Source: Tenacibaculum tangerinum
GTDB taxonomy: Bacteria > Bacteroidota > Bacteroidia > Flavobacteriales > Flavobacteriaceae
Direction of reading: 5' to 3'
DNA length: 64,000 nt
NCBI RefSeq assembly: GCF_029853675.1
Contig: NZ_CP122539.1
Span: forward strand, 3,491,001 to 3,555,000
The notes beneath the pieces were generated by a model. The model searched no databases and was not told the DNA's origin. It saw only the letters and a list, made by a program, of their open reading frames with translations. The position numbers were made by a program, and so were the translations under genes. Of the stretch, positions 43,304-52,297 are shown piece after piece (within the stretch, counting starts at the first letter, position 1; every line of letters starts with the position of its first letter).

Positions 43304-44899
43304 ATGAAAGTTACCCATATATCGTATAAAGACACAGGATTCTTTTCTGAAACCATGAAAGATTATCTAGATAGCGATGAAAAAATTCAACCTTTTTACA
43401 ATCGTTATCCTAGTTTACAAAATTTTGGAAAACAACTAGAAGAAAAGAAAGCGAACAACATTTCTACAACGCAAAGACAACAACTGGTTGCGGTATTAAG
43501 AAACCAATACAACAACACACAAACGTCTTTTGAGACACAGCAAAATATAAAGAACTTACTTAAAGAAAATACATTTACCATCACTACAGGGCATCAGTTA
43601 AACTTATTTACCGGGCCATTGTATTTTTTGTATAAAATTATTTCTACGATTAATATGTGCGAGCATTTAGCGATGCAATATCCGAATGAAAATTTTGTAC
43701 CTATATATTGGATGGCGACCGAAGACCACGATTTTGAAGAAATTAATTATTTTAATTTCAAAGGAAAAAAAGTACAGTGGAATTCGAATCAAACAGGACC
43801 TGTAGGGCGTTTTTCTACCGAAGGACTTGAAGATGTTTTTGAAGTATTTTCTGAACATTTAGGAACTTCAAGAAATGCAATTGAAATAAAAGAAATATTT
43901 AAAAAAGGTTACCTAGAACACGAAACTTTGGCAAATGCAACTCGATACATAGCCAATGAGCTTTTCGGAAAGTATGGTTTGGTCATCTTAGATGCCGACG
44001 AAAGGGAGCTAAAAAGAGCATTGATACCTTATATAGAGTACGATTTGTTACATGAAACATCGTACAAAGAAGTTTCTAAAACCATTACAGCACTCGAAAA
44101 AAACTATAAAATACAAGTAAATCCGCGTGAAATAAACCTGTTTTATATTACCGATAGCATTCGTGAACGTATTGTTTTTGAAAATGGAATCTATAAAGTA
44201 AATGACACGGATATTTCTTGGACTAAAGAAGAAATTTTAGATCATTTACATAGTAAGCCTGAATGTTTTTCACCGAATGTTATTATGCGTCCGCTATACC
44301 AAGAGGTAATCTTGCCAAACTTATGTTATATCGGTGGTGGAGGTGAATTAGCGTATTGGTTGGAATTAAAGGGATATTTTGATAAGGTAGCTGTTCCGTT
44401 TCCTATTTTATTATTGAGAAATTCGGCGCAAATACTTTCAGAAAAACAACAAAAAAAGTTAGAAAAACTAAACGTTTCAAAAGAAGAATTGTTTTTAAAA
44501 CAAGACGATTTACTAGCAAAAAAAGTAGTAGAAAATGGTGAGACTAAGGTAGATTTTACCCAGCAAAAACAGTTTTTACAACAACAGTTTGACGATTTAC
44601 GTGCACTCGCAAAAAAAACAGATGTTTCTTTCGTTGGAGCGGTAAATGCACAAGAAAGAAAGCAGCTAAAAGGATTGGAAAACCTCGAAAAAAGATGGTT
44701 GCGTGCAGAAAAACGACGTCAAAAAGATTTGGTTGAAAGAATTGTAGCCTTGCAAAACGAATTAGTACCGAATCAAAGTTTAGAAGAACGCCAACGTAAT
44801 TTTTCAGAGTTTTATTTAGAGTATGGAGCCGATTTTATCAAGGTTCTGAAAGAAAACTTACACCCACTGCAACTAGAGTTTGCTCTTATTACACTTTAA
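43304..44899 (+). CDS. bshC: Bacillithiol biosynthesis cysteine-adding enzyme BshC
   Basis: 531 aa, full length. Typical blocks: FTITTGHQLNLFTGPLYFLY, WMATEDHDFEEINYFNF, NVIMRPLYQEVILPNLCYIG and GGGELAYWLELKGYF, then a long coiled-coil segment near the C-terminus (KRWLRAEKRRQKDLVER). It adds cysteine to GlcN-malate, the last step of bacillithiol synthesis. Its stop overlaps the rlmF start by one base (TAATG). bshB1 lies 28 kb away at 14735, so the pathway is split. Confidence 0.97.
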   Translation: MKVTHISYKDTGFFSETMKDYLDSDEKIQPFYNRYPSLQNFGKQLEEKKANNISTTQRQQLVAVLRNQYNNTQTSFETQQNIKNLLKENTFTITTGHQLNLFTGPLYFLYKIISTINMCEHLAMQYPNENFVPIYWMATEDHDFEEINYFNFKGKKVQWNSNQTGPVGRFSTEGLEDVFEVFSEHLGTSRNAIEIKEIFKKGYLEHETLANATRYIANELFGKYGLVILDADERELKRALIPYIEYDLLHETSYKEVSKTITALEKNYKIQVNPREINLFYITDSIRERIVFENGIYKVNDTDISWTKEEILDHLHSKPECFSPNVIMRPLYQEVILPNLCYIGGGGELAYWLELKGYFDKVAVPFPILLLRNSAQILSEKQQKKLEKLNVSKEELFLKQDDLLAKKVVENGETKVDFTQQKQFLQQQFDDLRALAKKTDVSFVGAVNAQERKQLKGLENLEKRWLRAEKRRQKDLVERIVALQNELVPNQSLEERQRNFSEFYLEYGADFIKVLKENLHPLQLEFALITL

Positions 44900-45756
44900 T
44901 GAATACTAAAAAAGGATTACACCCTAAAAATATACATAACCAAGGATACGATTTTACATTATTAGTAGCAAAGTATCCGAAACTTTCTAAGTTTATTATT
45001 GAAAAATTTGGAAAACAAACGATTGATTTTTCGAATCCTATAGCAGTAAAAGAATTCAATAAGGCATTATTAGTAGCTCACTACAATATTAAACATTGGA
45101 ATTTTTCTGATGAAAATTTATGTCCGCCCATACCTGGAAGAGTAGATTACATACATCATCTAGCCGATTTGGTTGCTGACGAAAAAAACATAAAAGTGTT
45201 AGATGTTGGTATAGGAGCAAGCTGTATCTATCCACTGTTAGGAAATGCGGTATATGGCTGGCAATTTGTAGGGTCAGATATTGACGCTGCATCACTTTCA
45301 AACGCTCAAAAAATTATTGATAGCAATCATTTAGAGGGAAAAATAACACTCCGTTACCAAAAGGATGAAGCCCATATTTTACAAGGTATTATAAGGCAAG
45401 AAGATATGTTTACGATCACGATGTGCAATCCGCCATTCTATAAATCGGCAGAAGAGGCGAGGGGAGCGAACCGAAGAAAATCGAGAAACTTAGGAAACAA
45501 TGCAGTCCGTAATTTTGCAGGAAATTCCAATGAATTATGGTATATAGGCGGAGAAAAAGCGTTTTTACACACCTATTTGTACGAAAGTTCGCAGTTACCA
45601 AAAGCAAGTAAATGGTTTACGAGTTTGGTATCTAAAAAAGAAAATGTAGAAAGCTTACAAAGTTCAGGGAAAAAATTAGGAGTGAAAGAATTTAAAATCA
45701 TTCCTATGCACCAAGGAAACAAAGTAACCCGTATTGCATGTTGGAGGTTTGCTTAG
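44899..45756 (+). CDS. rlmF: 23S rRNA (adenine-1618-N6)-methyltransferase
   Basis: 285 aa. Family blocks LHPKNIHNQGYDFTLLV, LLVAHYNIKHWNF, IPGRVDYIHHLADLV, the SAM motif VLDVGIGASCIYPLLG, and catalytic MCNPPFYKSAEEA (NPPF). It methylates A1618 of 23S rRNA in the cytoplasm. Last gene of the methyltransferase-bshC-rlmF unit; translational coupling with bshC through TAATG. The 202-bp repeat array begins 5 nt after the stop. Confidence 0.95.
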   Translation: MNTKKGLHPKNIHNQGYDFTLLVAKYPKLSKFIIEKFGKQTIDFSNPIAVKEFNKALLVAHYNIKHWNFSDENLCPPIPGRVDYIHHLADLVADEKNIKVLDVGIGASCIYPLLGNAVYGWQFVGSDIDAASLSNAQKIIDSNHLEGKITLRYQKDEAHILQGIIRQEDMFTITMCNPPFYKSAEEARGANRRKSRNLGNNAVRNFAGNSNELWYIGGEKAFLHTYLYESSQLPKASKWFTSLVSKKENVESLQSSGKKLGVKEFKIIPMHQGNKVTRIACWRFA

Positions 45757-45760
45757 TAAC

Positions 45761-46758
45761 CGTCGTTGCGCGTAGCACGAAGCAATCTGTTAATTATGAG
45801 TTCTTGATAAACAGATTACTTCGTCGTTATCACTCCTTGTAATGACGAAACACGACGTCATAGCTAGGAATGGTAGGAACGTTGCTATCTTTTCTTCGAT
45901 TAACAGCGGACTTTATATACGGCTTCCACTTCGCACAGTGTCCATTTGCAAAGACAAAAAACCGTCATTGCGAGTAGCACGAAACAATCTATTCATTATG
46001 AGTTCTTGATAAACAGATTACTTCGTCGTTATCACTCCTCGTAATGACGAAACACGACGTCATAGCGAGGAATGGTAGGAACGGTGACTATCTTTTCTTC
46101 GATTATCAGCGTACTTTATATACGGCTTCCACTTCGCACAGTGTGCATTAGCAAAGACAAAGAATCGTCATTGCGAGTAGCACGAAGCAATCTGTTCATT
46201 ATGAGTTCTTGATAAACAGATTACTTCGTCGTTATCACTCCTCGTAATGATGAAACACGACGTCATAGCTAGGAATGGCAGGAACGTTGTTATCTTTTCT
46301 TCGATTAACAGCGTACTTCATATACGACTTCCATTTCGTTCAGCGTGCATTAGCAAAGACAAAAAACCGTCATTGCGAGTAGCACGAAGCAATCTGTTCA
46401 TTATGAGTTCTTGATAAAGAGATTACTTCGTTGTTATCACTCCTCGTAATGACGAAACACGACGTCATAGCGAGGAATGGTAGGAACGTTGCTATCTTTT
46501 CTTCGATTATCAGCGTACTTTATATACCACTTCCACTTCGCACAGTGTCCATTTGCAAAGACAAAAAACCGTCATTGCGAGTAGTACGAAGCAATCTGTT
46601 CATTATGAGTTCTTGATAAACAGATTACTTCGTCGTTATCACTCCTCGTAATGACGAAAAACAACTTCATAGCGAGGAATGGTAGGAACATGGCTATCTT
46701 TTCTTCGATTATCAGCGCACTTTATATACCACTTCCACTTCGCACAGTGTTCATTCGA
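45761..46758. repeat. Five tandem copies of a 202-bp hairpin-bearing repeat
   Basis: Units start at 45761, 45963, 46166, 46368 and 46570 with CGTCATTGCGAGTAGCACGA (first copy slightly altered). Each unit holds an imperfect inverted repeat: CGTCATTGCGAG..ACGAAGCAATCTGTT pairs with AACAGATTACTTCGT..CTCGTAATGACG around a ~20-nt loop, then a unique part ending CACTTCGCACAGTGT. Copies differ at few sites, so the array is recent or homogenised. Short ORFs inside (46431-46616, 46651-46893) are products of the repeat. The opening motif also occurs at about 8489 and, in part, at 57411-57496. Confidence 0.92.
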
Positions 46759-46773
46759 TTATGTTTTATTGCT

Positions 46774-48615
46774 TTATATACTGTTTACAAAATCAAGGAA
46801 TACTTTTTTATGACGTTCCAAATCCATATTAGGCGAAAGTGCTACACGAGCAATATAATCTTTATCACCTTCTTTGGTAGTTCCTTGTGTTGAGGTTGCA
46901 GGAATCGTCCAATAACACCCTTTTAACTGTCCGTAGCTTACACAATACTTACTTTCCTCAGGGATTTCAGTAATCATTAAATCAATCAATTTTAAGTTTA
47001 AAGCTCTTTTATACGCTTCTTTTTCTTCCGCAGTGTTTCCTTTCGTAGGAAGGTCTAATGAAAATACCGATGGGGTAAATCCTTGTGCTGCTAGTTCCTC
47101 TGATACAAAATTAATGTTCGCATCGGGTAACACCTCTTGAATAAAGCTTACAAACTCACGAGTATTTGCATACGCATCTTTAATTCGTTGTGTCATGGAT
47201 GGCATTTGTGTTGCCAGTATTTCGTACTGAAGGGGCGTAGCTTCGTTATCGCAAAGATGTAAATGTTTTTCTATTTTTTCGATGAACACACTGGTTTTAT
47301 GGTTTCCAACACAATACCCAGCGGTACATTTTCCGCCACTTGGGAATTTCGATCCACTTGCATAAGAAATGGTGCTCACGTCGGCAAGGATATCTGTATC
47401 TCCTAAAAAGTGGACATTCGGACAAAATGTTTGGTCTAGAATAAATATAGGTTCAACGGCTGTTTCCCCTTTCGGAGTGGTTCGTTTTTTTCGTAAAACA
47501 TTGCTTAAGTCGGTAAGATTTGGCACTTCCACTCTTGGGTTGGTCGGAATTTCAGCAATGATAAAAGGAACGGCATCTTGTGCAGCAATGTTGCTTAATA
47601 CAGTATCAATGCTTTCTACCATATCGTTGTTTCCATCCACTGCAAAATCAACAACTTCAACATTGTTTAAACAAGCAGCCACACGTCTTGCTTGGTCGTT
47701 CGTACCGCCATAACAGTTCGGAGGCACCACAATTTTGATGTCTTTTCCTGCATGATTTTCAAGAGCATAATCGATGAGTCCCATTACAATGGCATATTGA
47801 ATTGAAAGTCCGCTCGAACCCACCAAAGCCTTGGTATGGGTGTTGGTAATTTCATTGATAAGTTTTGTAACCTTCGCCTTGTTTTGTGCTACGTCAGTAA
47901 CGACAGCATCATACGGTTCATCGATAAGACCTTTCAACGCTTTGAACGAATTCGCAGGCGTCATGGCAATCGTTTCTCTTCGTCGTACATGCTGTATTTC
48001 TGGAATATAAGCATCGTTTTGCTCACCGTTAACGACTACAAAACTTCCTAGCTCTGGGTGAGTATTGATATAGAAGTCAACATTGGTGGGGATCGTAAAA
48101 TCACAAATAGCTTCTTGTTCAACAATAAGTACCGTGCTACCGTCAAACTCAGGAATAGCCTCAAGGCTATCAACTTTTTTTAGCTCAAACTGATATCCGT
48201 ACACATGGTTAAGTACTTCGGAATCAAAAGACGCAGGTAATGCACTCGTATAGACTATTTGCGTGTTTTTGTTGGCTAATAAATTAGCTCTTAGTACCGC
48301 CAATACGGGAATGGTTTGCGACGAAAAACTAATGATATTTTCTGGGTTGGTACGATACAATTTAGCAAGCGTCCACTCCAAAACCGAAGATAAAGGGTGT
48401 CCTAAACGGATATAGTCGTATGCGGTAGGTAATGCACGCAATGCATTAGTAGTTGCATTGTTGTTATTATACAAATTTTCAAACTGCTCTAAAAACTGTG
48501 TTTTGGCTAGTTTTTCTTCGTAGATATCCAGTCGGTGAGTGGTTAAGTTTAACCAATCTGCTGGCATATTCTGAAGTACATTTTTTATATAATTACGTAG
48601 TTTGTCGTCTTGCAT
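46774..48615 (-). CDS. Large Cys/Met-metabolism PLP-dependent enzyme
   Basis: 613 aa, about 200 longer than ordinary trans-sulfuration enzymes. The PLP lysine lies in ISYASGSKFPSGGKCTAGY; other blocks are LVGSSGLSIQYAIVMG, PPNCYGGTNDQARRVAA, AEIPTNPRVEVPNLTDL and FILDQTFCPNVHFLGD. The extra length is mostly at the N-terminus (~1-220), which has its own helical and beta segments without a recognised domain. Likely substrate is a sulfur amino acid, reaction not assignable. Single gene; its stop lies just after the tandem repeat array. Confidence 0.88.
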   Translation of the reverse strand: MQDDKLRNYIKNVLQNMPADWLNLTTHRLDIYEEKLAKTQFLEQFENLYNNNNATTNALRALPTAYDYIRLGHPLSSVLEWTLAKLYRTNPENIISFSSQTIPVLAVLRANLLANKNTQIVYTSALPASFDSEVLNHVYGYQFELKKVDSLEAIPEFDGSTVLIVEQEAICDFTIPTNVDFYINTHPELGSFVVVNGEQNDAYIPEIQHVRRRETIAMTPANSFKALKGLIDEPYDAVVTDVAQNKAKVTKLINEITNTHTKALVGSSGLSIQYAIVMGLIDYALENHAGKDIKIVVPPNCYGGTNDQARRVAACLNNVEVVDFAVDGNNDMVESIDTVLSNIAAQDAVPFIIAEIPTNPRVEVPNLTDLSNVLRKKRTTPKGETAVEPIFILDQTFCPNVHFLGDTDILADVSTISYASGSKFPSGGKCTAGYCVGNHKTSVFIEKIEKHLHLCDNEATPLQYEILATQMPSMTQRIKDAYANTREFVSFIQEVLPDANINFVSEELAAQGFTPSVFSLDLPTKGNTAEEKEAYKRALNLKLIDLMITEIPEESKYCVSYGQLKGCYWTIPATSTQGTTKEGDKDYIARVALSPNMDLERHKKVFLDFVNSI

Positions 48616-48870
48616 TTACGGTGTTTTTTAAGAAGCTGCAAGATACGGTAATTTGAGATTTTGGGAAAGCGTTGTAACTGCTAAATCTATTAAAATATAT
48701 AAAAAAATCATTTTATAGTCGATTAAAAAAATAGCCTCAAGATTTATTTTTCTATCAGAATATAAACATGTAATATTTACATATTTTATAACCTTCCTTA
48801 TAGGGATGTACTTATACTAGAAAAATAGCGAAATATGTTCTTGAAAAGCGAACCATAGTTCACTTTAAAA

Positions 48871-49011
48871 TTAGTTGAAGCAGATACATGGATAAGATTT
48901 TTTTGGATCATAACAAGGATAATCACAAACATCTGTAGAACCTGTTATATTCTTTTTCTGTTCTTTGCTTAATAATTGTACTCCTTCAAAATTTAAAATA
49001 GACTTTAACAT
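48871..49011 (-). CDS. Second Cys-rich peptide precursor with GG-type leader
   Basis: 46 aa. Leader MLKSILNFEGVQLLSKEQ then KKNITG, close to the leader of the 19524-19685 peptide and to bacteriocin-type leaders of Bacteroidota; cleavage is expected after Gly24 (here T-G rather than G-G). The 22-residue core has four Cys: STDVCDYPCYDP and KKSYPCICFN. No exporter or modifying enzyme is near. Flanks are AT-rich gaps between the large PLP enzyme and the GNAT-YoaP gene. With the first peptide it suggests a scattered family served by one exporter elsewhere. Confidence 0.72.
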   Translation of the reverse strand: MLKSILNFEGVQLLSKEQKKNITGSTDVCDYPCYDPKKSYPCICFN

Positions 49012-49123
49012 AATGTAATTTTTTAAAAATTTCTAATTACTATAAAGAAAACAAAATTTAATGAGAAAAACAAGTTTAGTTTTAAAAAACAATTAGCTAT
49101 AGTGCATAAAAACTACAGCAACT

Positions 49124-49157
49124 AATCAAATTAAATTTACCCAGCCCTAGTCCCATT
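49124..49157. repeat. Direct repeat, left of the GNAT-YoaP gene
   Basis: AATCAAATTAAATTTACCCA then GCCCTAGTCCCATT; repeated with three differences at 50049-50083, 925 bp away. The repeats bracket exactly one gene. Confidence 0.75.
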
Positions 49158-49177
49158 TGTTTTTAGTTTATTGTGGT

Positions 49178-49951
49178 TTAGTTTTTTAAAGCATCAATTA
49201 CTTTGTCAAATCGACTGTCCATGCACACGCTCAAATCAGTTGTCATAAACTTTCCGTCTAAAAATAGGCTAAAAATGGTCGCAGGACTTGGTGCACTTTG
49301 GGCTTCTTCTATAGTCTGGATTTTAATTACTTTCAATGGTAGATTTCTGTTTGCTGCCGTTTCTACCAACGATTCTTTAGCGTGAAATTCAGCAAAAGGA
49401 CATCTGTTGGAATAATATACCACGATTCCGTTTTTATCAGAACATTCGCCACTTTTTACAGATTCATTAAATTTTGGATTTTCTGCACTTTTGTCAAACT
49501 TCATTGCTAATAAACTAAATCCGCTTGAAATTCTTTCAACTTCTTCAAATCCTTGTTTTAAGAACCATTTCGTGTCGCTCATAAAATGGAATTTCTTCGT
49601 GCCTACTACAGTTACAAGTCCATTTTTACCTTGTTCTTTTACGTCATCAATTGCAGACTTAAGGAGTGCCTTTCCGTATCCATTTTTCTTGTACCTGCCT
49701 GACACCCAGAAGCAGTTGATATTTAAGTAATTGGGTGCAGTAATTGGAATCCAAGCAGATTCGGCTGGTCCGTATTCAATAAAAACCTTTGCTCTTTCGT
49801 TAAGTCGTCTAAAAACATATCCATTGTTAAACTCTCTTTTCAGCCAATTCTTTTTAGCTTGATAGCTGTCAGCACATTTTTTATCAGATATGGCACAGCA
49901 AATGTGTTCTGATGCAATGTTGTTTGCGTTCAATTCAATAAAGTTTTCCAT
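49178..49951 (-). CDS. GNAT acetyltransferase with C-terminal YoaP thioredoxin-like domain
   Basis: 257 aa. N-terminal GNAT fold (~1-155) with CoA loop VSGRYKKNGYGKALLKSA; C-terminal domain (~165-257) has GIVVYYSNRCPFAEFH and ends with FMTTDLSVCMDSRFDKV, the YoaP pattern with an active-site-like Cys. Substrate unknown. The gene is flanked on both sides by a 34-bp direct repeat (49124-49157 and 50049-50083) with only short spacers, and its codon use looks more GC-rich than the neighbours, so it may have entered as a small mobile unit. No recombinase is in it. Confidence 0.88.
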   Translation of the reverse strand: MENFIELNANNIASEHICCAISDKKCADSYQAKKNWLKREFNNGYVFRRLNERAKVFIEYGPAESAWIPITAPNYLNINCFWVSGRYKKNGYGKALLKSAIDDVKEQGKNGLVTVVGTKKFHFMSDTKWFLKQGFEEVERISSGFSLLAMKFDKSAENPKFNESVKSGECSDKNGIVVYYSNRCPFAEFHAKESLVETAANRNLPLKVIKIQTIEEAQSAPSPATIFSLFLDGKFMTTDLSVCMDSRFDKVIDALKN

Positions 49952-50048
49952 TTCATTTCAGTTTTTAATGAAGCCTAATAGCGTGAACATCCGTCGTTTT
50001 AACAAACTGATATTGTCCGATAGCTAAGTTATCGTTTTAGAGGGTAAA

Positions 50049-50083
50049 AATCAAATTAAATTTACCCAACCCCTAGTTCCATT
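50049..50083. repeat. Direct repeat, right of the GNAT-YoaP gene
   Basis: AATCAAATTAAATTTACCCA then ACCCCTAGTTCCATT. Here the repeat is also part of a hairpin: GGGTAAA (50042-50048) pairs with TTTACCC (50061-50067), an arm absent from the left copy. The rest of 49952-50295 shows no gene. Confidence 0.75.
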
Positions 50084-50295
50084 CTTTAGAAAATAACTCA
50101 CCCGATAAACTAAATTTTGTGCAGTCAATTTAAAAAACAAACGATAGATGTTAAATTAAAAGAAAAACCAACCGTATAGCACATGGTGGTTTGATTAAAA
50201 ATTGGCACTAAACAATTATAAGTCATTGATTTTTAAGAAAACCTTTGTACATTAGTCGGCTTAACAACACAACAACAGTACAAATAAAAAGTAAG

Positions 50296-52188
50296 ATGAA
50301 TTTAGTAAAGCGAAACTTCGTTTTCGATTTCGATAGTACACTAACCAGTGTAGAAGCATTAGATGTTTTAGCCGAAATTACCTTAAAGACAAACCCTAAA
50401 AAAGATGAAATTCTTAAGGAAGTAACTCAAATCACGAATCAAGGAATTGATGGAGAAATGTCTTTTACAGAGTCCTTAGAAAAGCGTATTCGATTGCTAA
50501 AAGCAAAAAAGACCGATTTACCAATACTCATTGAGAAATTGAAGCAACAAGTGTCTCCTTCCATAGAAAGAAATAAAGAGTTTTTTGAGCTATTTTCTGA
50601 AGATATTTATGTGATTTCGGCAGGCTTTAAAGAATTTATAGAGCCTATCGTTGCAGCGTACAATATTCCTCCAGAAAGAGTATACGCTAATACTTTTGAA
50701 TTTGATGAAGATGGATTTATTGTTGGGTTTGATACTGAAAATCCACTCTCGCAGCATAACGGAAAGATAGCTTGTTTAAAATCTTTAAATTTAGAGGGTG
50801 AAATACAAGTAATTGGTGATGGCTATAGTGATGCAGTTACCAAAGAAGCAGGTGTTGCCGATACTTTTTTTGCATATACAGAAAATGTATCGAGAGATAA
50901 AACAATTGCCAATGCCGACCATGTTACCCCAAATTTAGATGAATTTTTATATGTTAACAAATTGCCTAGAAACTTATCCTATCCAAAGAATAGAATAAAG
51001 ATTTTATTATTAGAAAATGTGCACTCTGATGCTTTTACCAAGCTATCGAGCGACGGATTTTCTGTAGAAACCATTTCTAGAAGTTTGTCAGAAGATGAGT
51101 TGATAGAAAAGTTAAAAGACGTTCATGTGCTAGGAATCCGTTCTAAAACACAAGTAACCCGTAAGGTTATTGAAGCTGCTGAAAAATTAATGGTGGTATC
51201 TGCTTTTTGTATAGGTACTAAACAAATCGATTTAGAAGCGTGTAAAGAGAATGGGGTAGTGGTTTTTAATGCGCCGTATAGTAATACCCGTTCAGTAGTA
51301 GAATTAGCGATTGGAGAAATTATTATGTTAATGCGTAGTGTATTTCAGAGGAGTACAGAAATTCACAACGGGCAATGGAATAAAACAGCAGAAGGATCAA
51401 GAGAAGTTCGTGGTAAAAAGTTAGGAATTGTTGGGTATGGAAACATCGGAAAACAATTATCGGTACTGGCAGAAGCTTTAGGAATGGATGTGTACTATTA
51501 TGATGTAGAAGATAAACTTGCTTTAGGAAATGCTACCAAAATGAATTCTTTAAAAGAACTGCTGAATATTTCTGATGTAGTTACATTGCACGTAGACGAC
51601 AATTCAGCAAACAAAAATTTTATAGGGAAAGAAGAAATTGCCCAAATGAAAGACGGCGTTCATTTAGTGAACCTTTCTCGTGGATTTGTAGTAGATGTTG
51701 AAGCCTTGGTTGAAGGATTAAAATCGGGTAAAATTGCTGGTGCAGCGGTGGATGTATATCCTGAAGAACCCAGTAAAAATGGTGAGTTTTATACCGAATT
51801 GAAAGGCTTAGATAATGTAATTTTAACTCCGCATGTAGGAGGAAGCACTGAGGAAGCACAAAAAGATATTGCTGATTTTGTTCCGAATAAAATCATGGCA
51901 TACATTAACTCTGGAAATACGGTAGATGCGGTTAATTTCCCAAATATTCGCCTACCAAAGCATAAAAATGCACACCGTTTTTTACATATTCATAAAAACG
52001 TACCTGGTGTCATGGCGAAAATCAACAAAGTATTAGCAAAATATGAATTAAATATTACCGGACAATACCTATCTACCGATGAAAAAGTAGGATATGTTAT
52101 TACCGATGTAGATAAAGAATACAATCAAGAAGTAATTACAAAACTTAAAAAGGTTGAAGGAACGATAAAGTTTAGAGTATTGTATTAA
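50296..52188 (+). CDS. Fused phosphoserine phosphatase and 3-phosphoglycerate dehydrogenase (SerB-SerA)
   Basis: 630 aa from the ATG at 50296 (MNLVKRNFVFDFDS). Residues ~1-220 are a HAD phosphatase: FDFDSTLTSVEALDVLAE (motif I), VISAGFKEF (II) and IGDGYSDAVTKEAG (IV). Residues ~235-550 are SerA: NTRSVVELAIGEI, GIVGYGNIGKQLSVLAEALG (NAD site), VDVYPEEPS, LTPHVGGSTEEAQ with catalytic His. A C-terminal ACT domain (~555-630, NVPGVMAKINKVLAKY) may bind serine. It covers first and last steps of serine synthesis; SerC must be elsewhere. Single gene with a strong terminator. Confidence 0.93.
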   Translation: MNLVKRNFVFDFDSTLTSVEALDVLAEITLKTNPKKDEILKEVTQITNQGIDGEMSFTESLEKRIRLLKAKKTDLPILIEKLKQQVSPSIERNKEFFELFSEDIYVISAGFKEFIEPIVAAYNIPPERVYANTFEFDEDGFIVGFDTENPLSQHNGKIACLKSLNLEGEIQVIGDGYSDAVTKEAGVADTFFAYTENVSRDKTIANADHVTPNLDEFLYVNKLPRNLSYPKNRIKILLLENVHSDAFTKLSSDGFSVETISRSLSEDELIEKLKDVHVLGIRSKTQVTRKVIEAAEKLMVVSAFCIGTKQIDLEACKENGVVVFNAPYSNTRSVVELAIGEIIMLMRSVFQRSTEIHNGQWNKTAEGSREVRGKKLGIVGYGNIGKQLSVLAEALGMDVYYYDVEDKLALGNATKMNSLKELLNISDVVTLHVDDNSANKNFIGKEEIAQMKDGVHLVNLSRGFVVDVEALVEGLKSGKIAGAAVDVYPEEPSKNGEFYTELKGLDNVILTPHVGGSTEEAQKDIADFVPNKIMAYINSGNTVDAVNFPNIRLPKHKNAHRFLHIHKNVPGVMAKINKVLAKYELNITGQYLSTDEKVGYVITDVDKEYNQEVITKLKKVEGTIKFRVLY

Positions 52189-52209
52189 AGTCTCTGATAT
52201 TAAACTTCA

Positions 52210-52255
52210 ATACAAAAGCACTGTTTTAGTCTAAAACAGTGCTTTTGTATTTTTA
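52210..52255. terminator. Strong terminator after the SerB-SerA gene
   Basis: ATACAAAAGCACTGTTTTAG and its exact reverse complement meet around one base (52230), followed by TTTTT. A 20-bp palindrome, active in both directions. Confidence 0.92.
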
Positions 52256-52297
52256 TGAATTGATATGATTTTCTAAATAAATAATAAGTATTGTTTT

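Noticed and set aside
45761..46758. Possible CRISPR array
   Set aside because: The period is ~202 bp and whole units are conserved, with no short repeat/unique spacer pattern and no cas genes.
46431..46893. Two similar short ORFs (60 and 80 codons)
   Set aside because: They lie in successive units of the 202-bp array and into the PLP gene on the other strand, so their likeness comes from the repeat.
49124..50083. Insertion sequence around the GNAT-YoaP gene
   Set aside because: There is no transposase and no terminal inverted repeats; only direct repeats are seen, so it is reported as a possible cassette.
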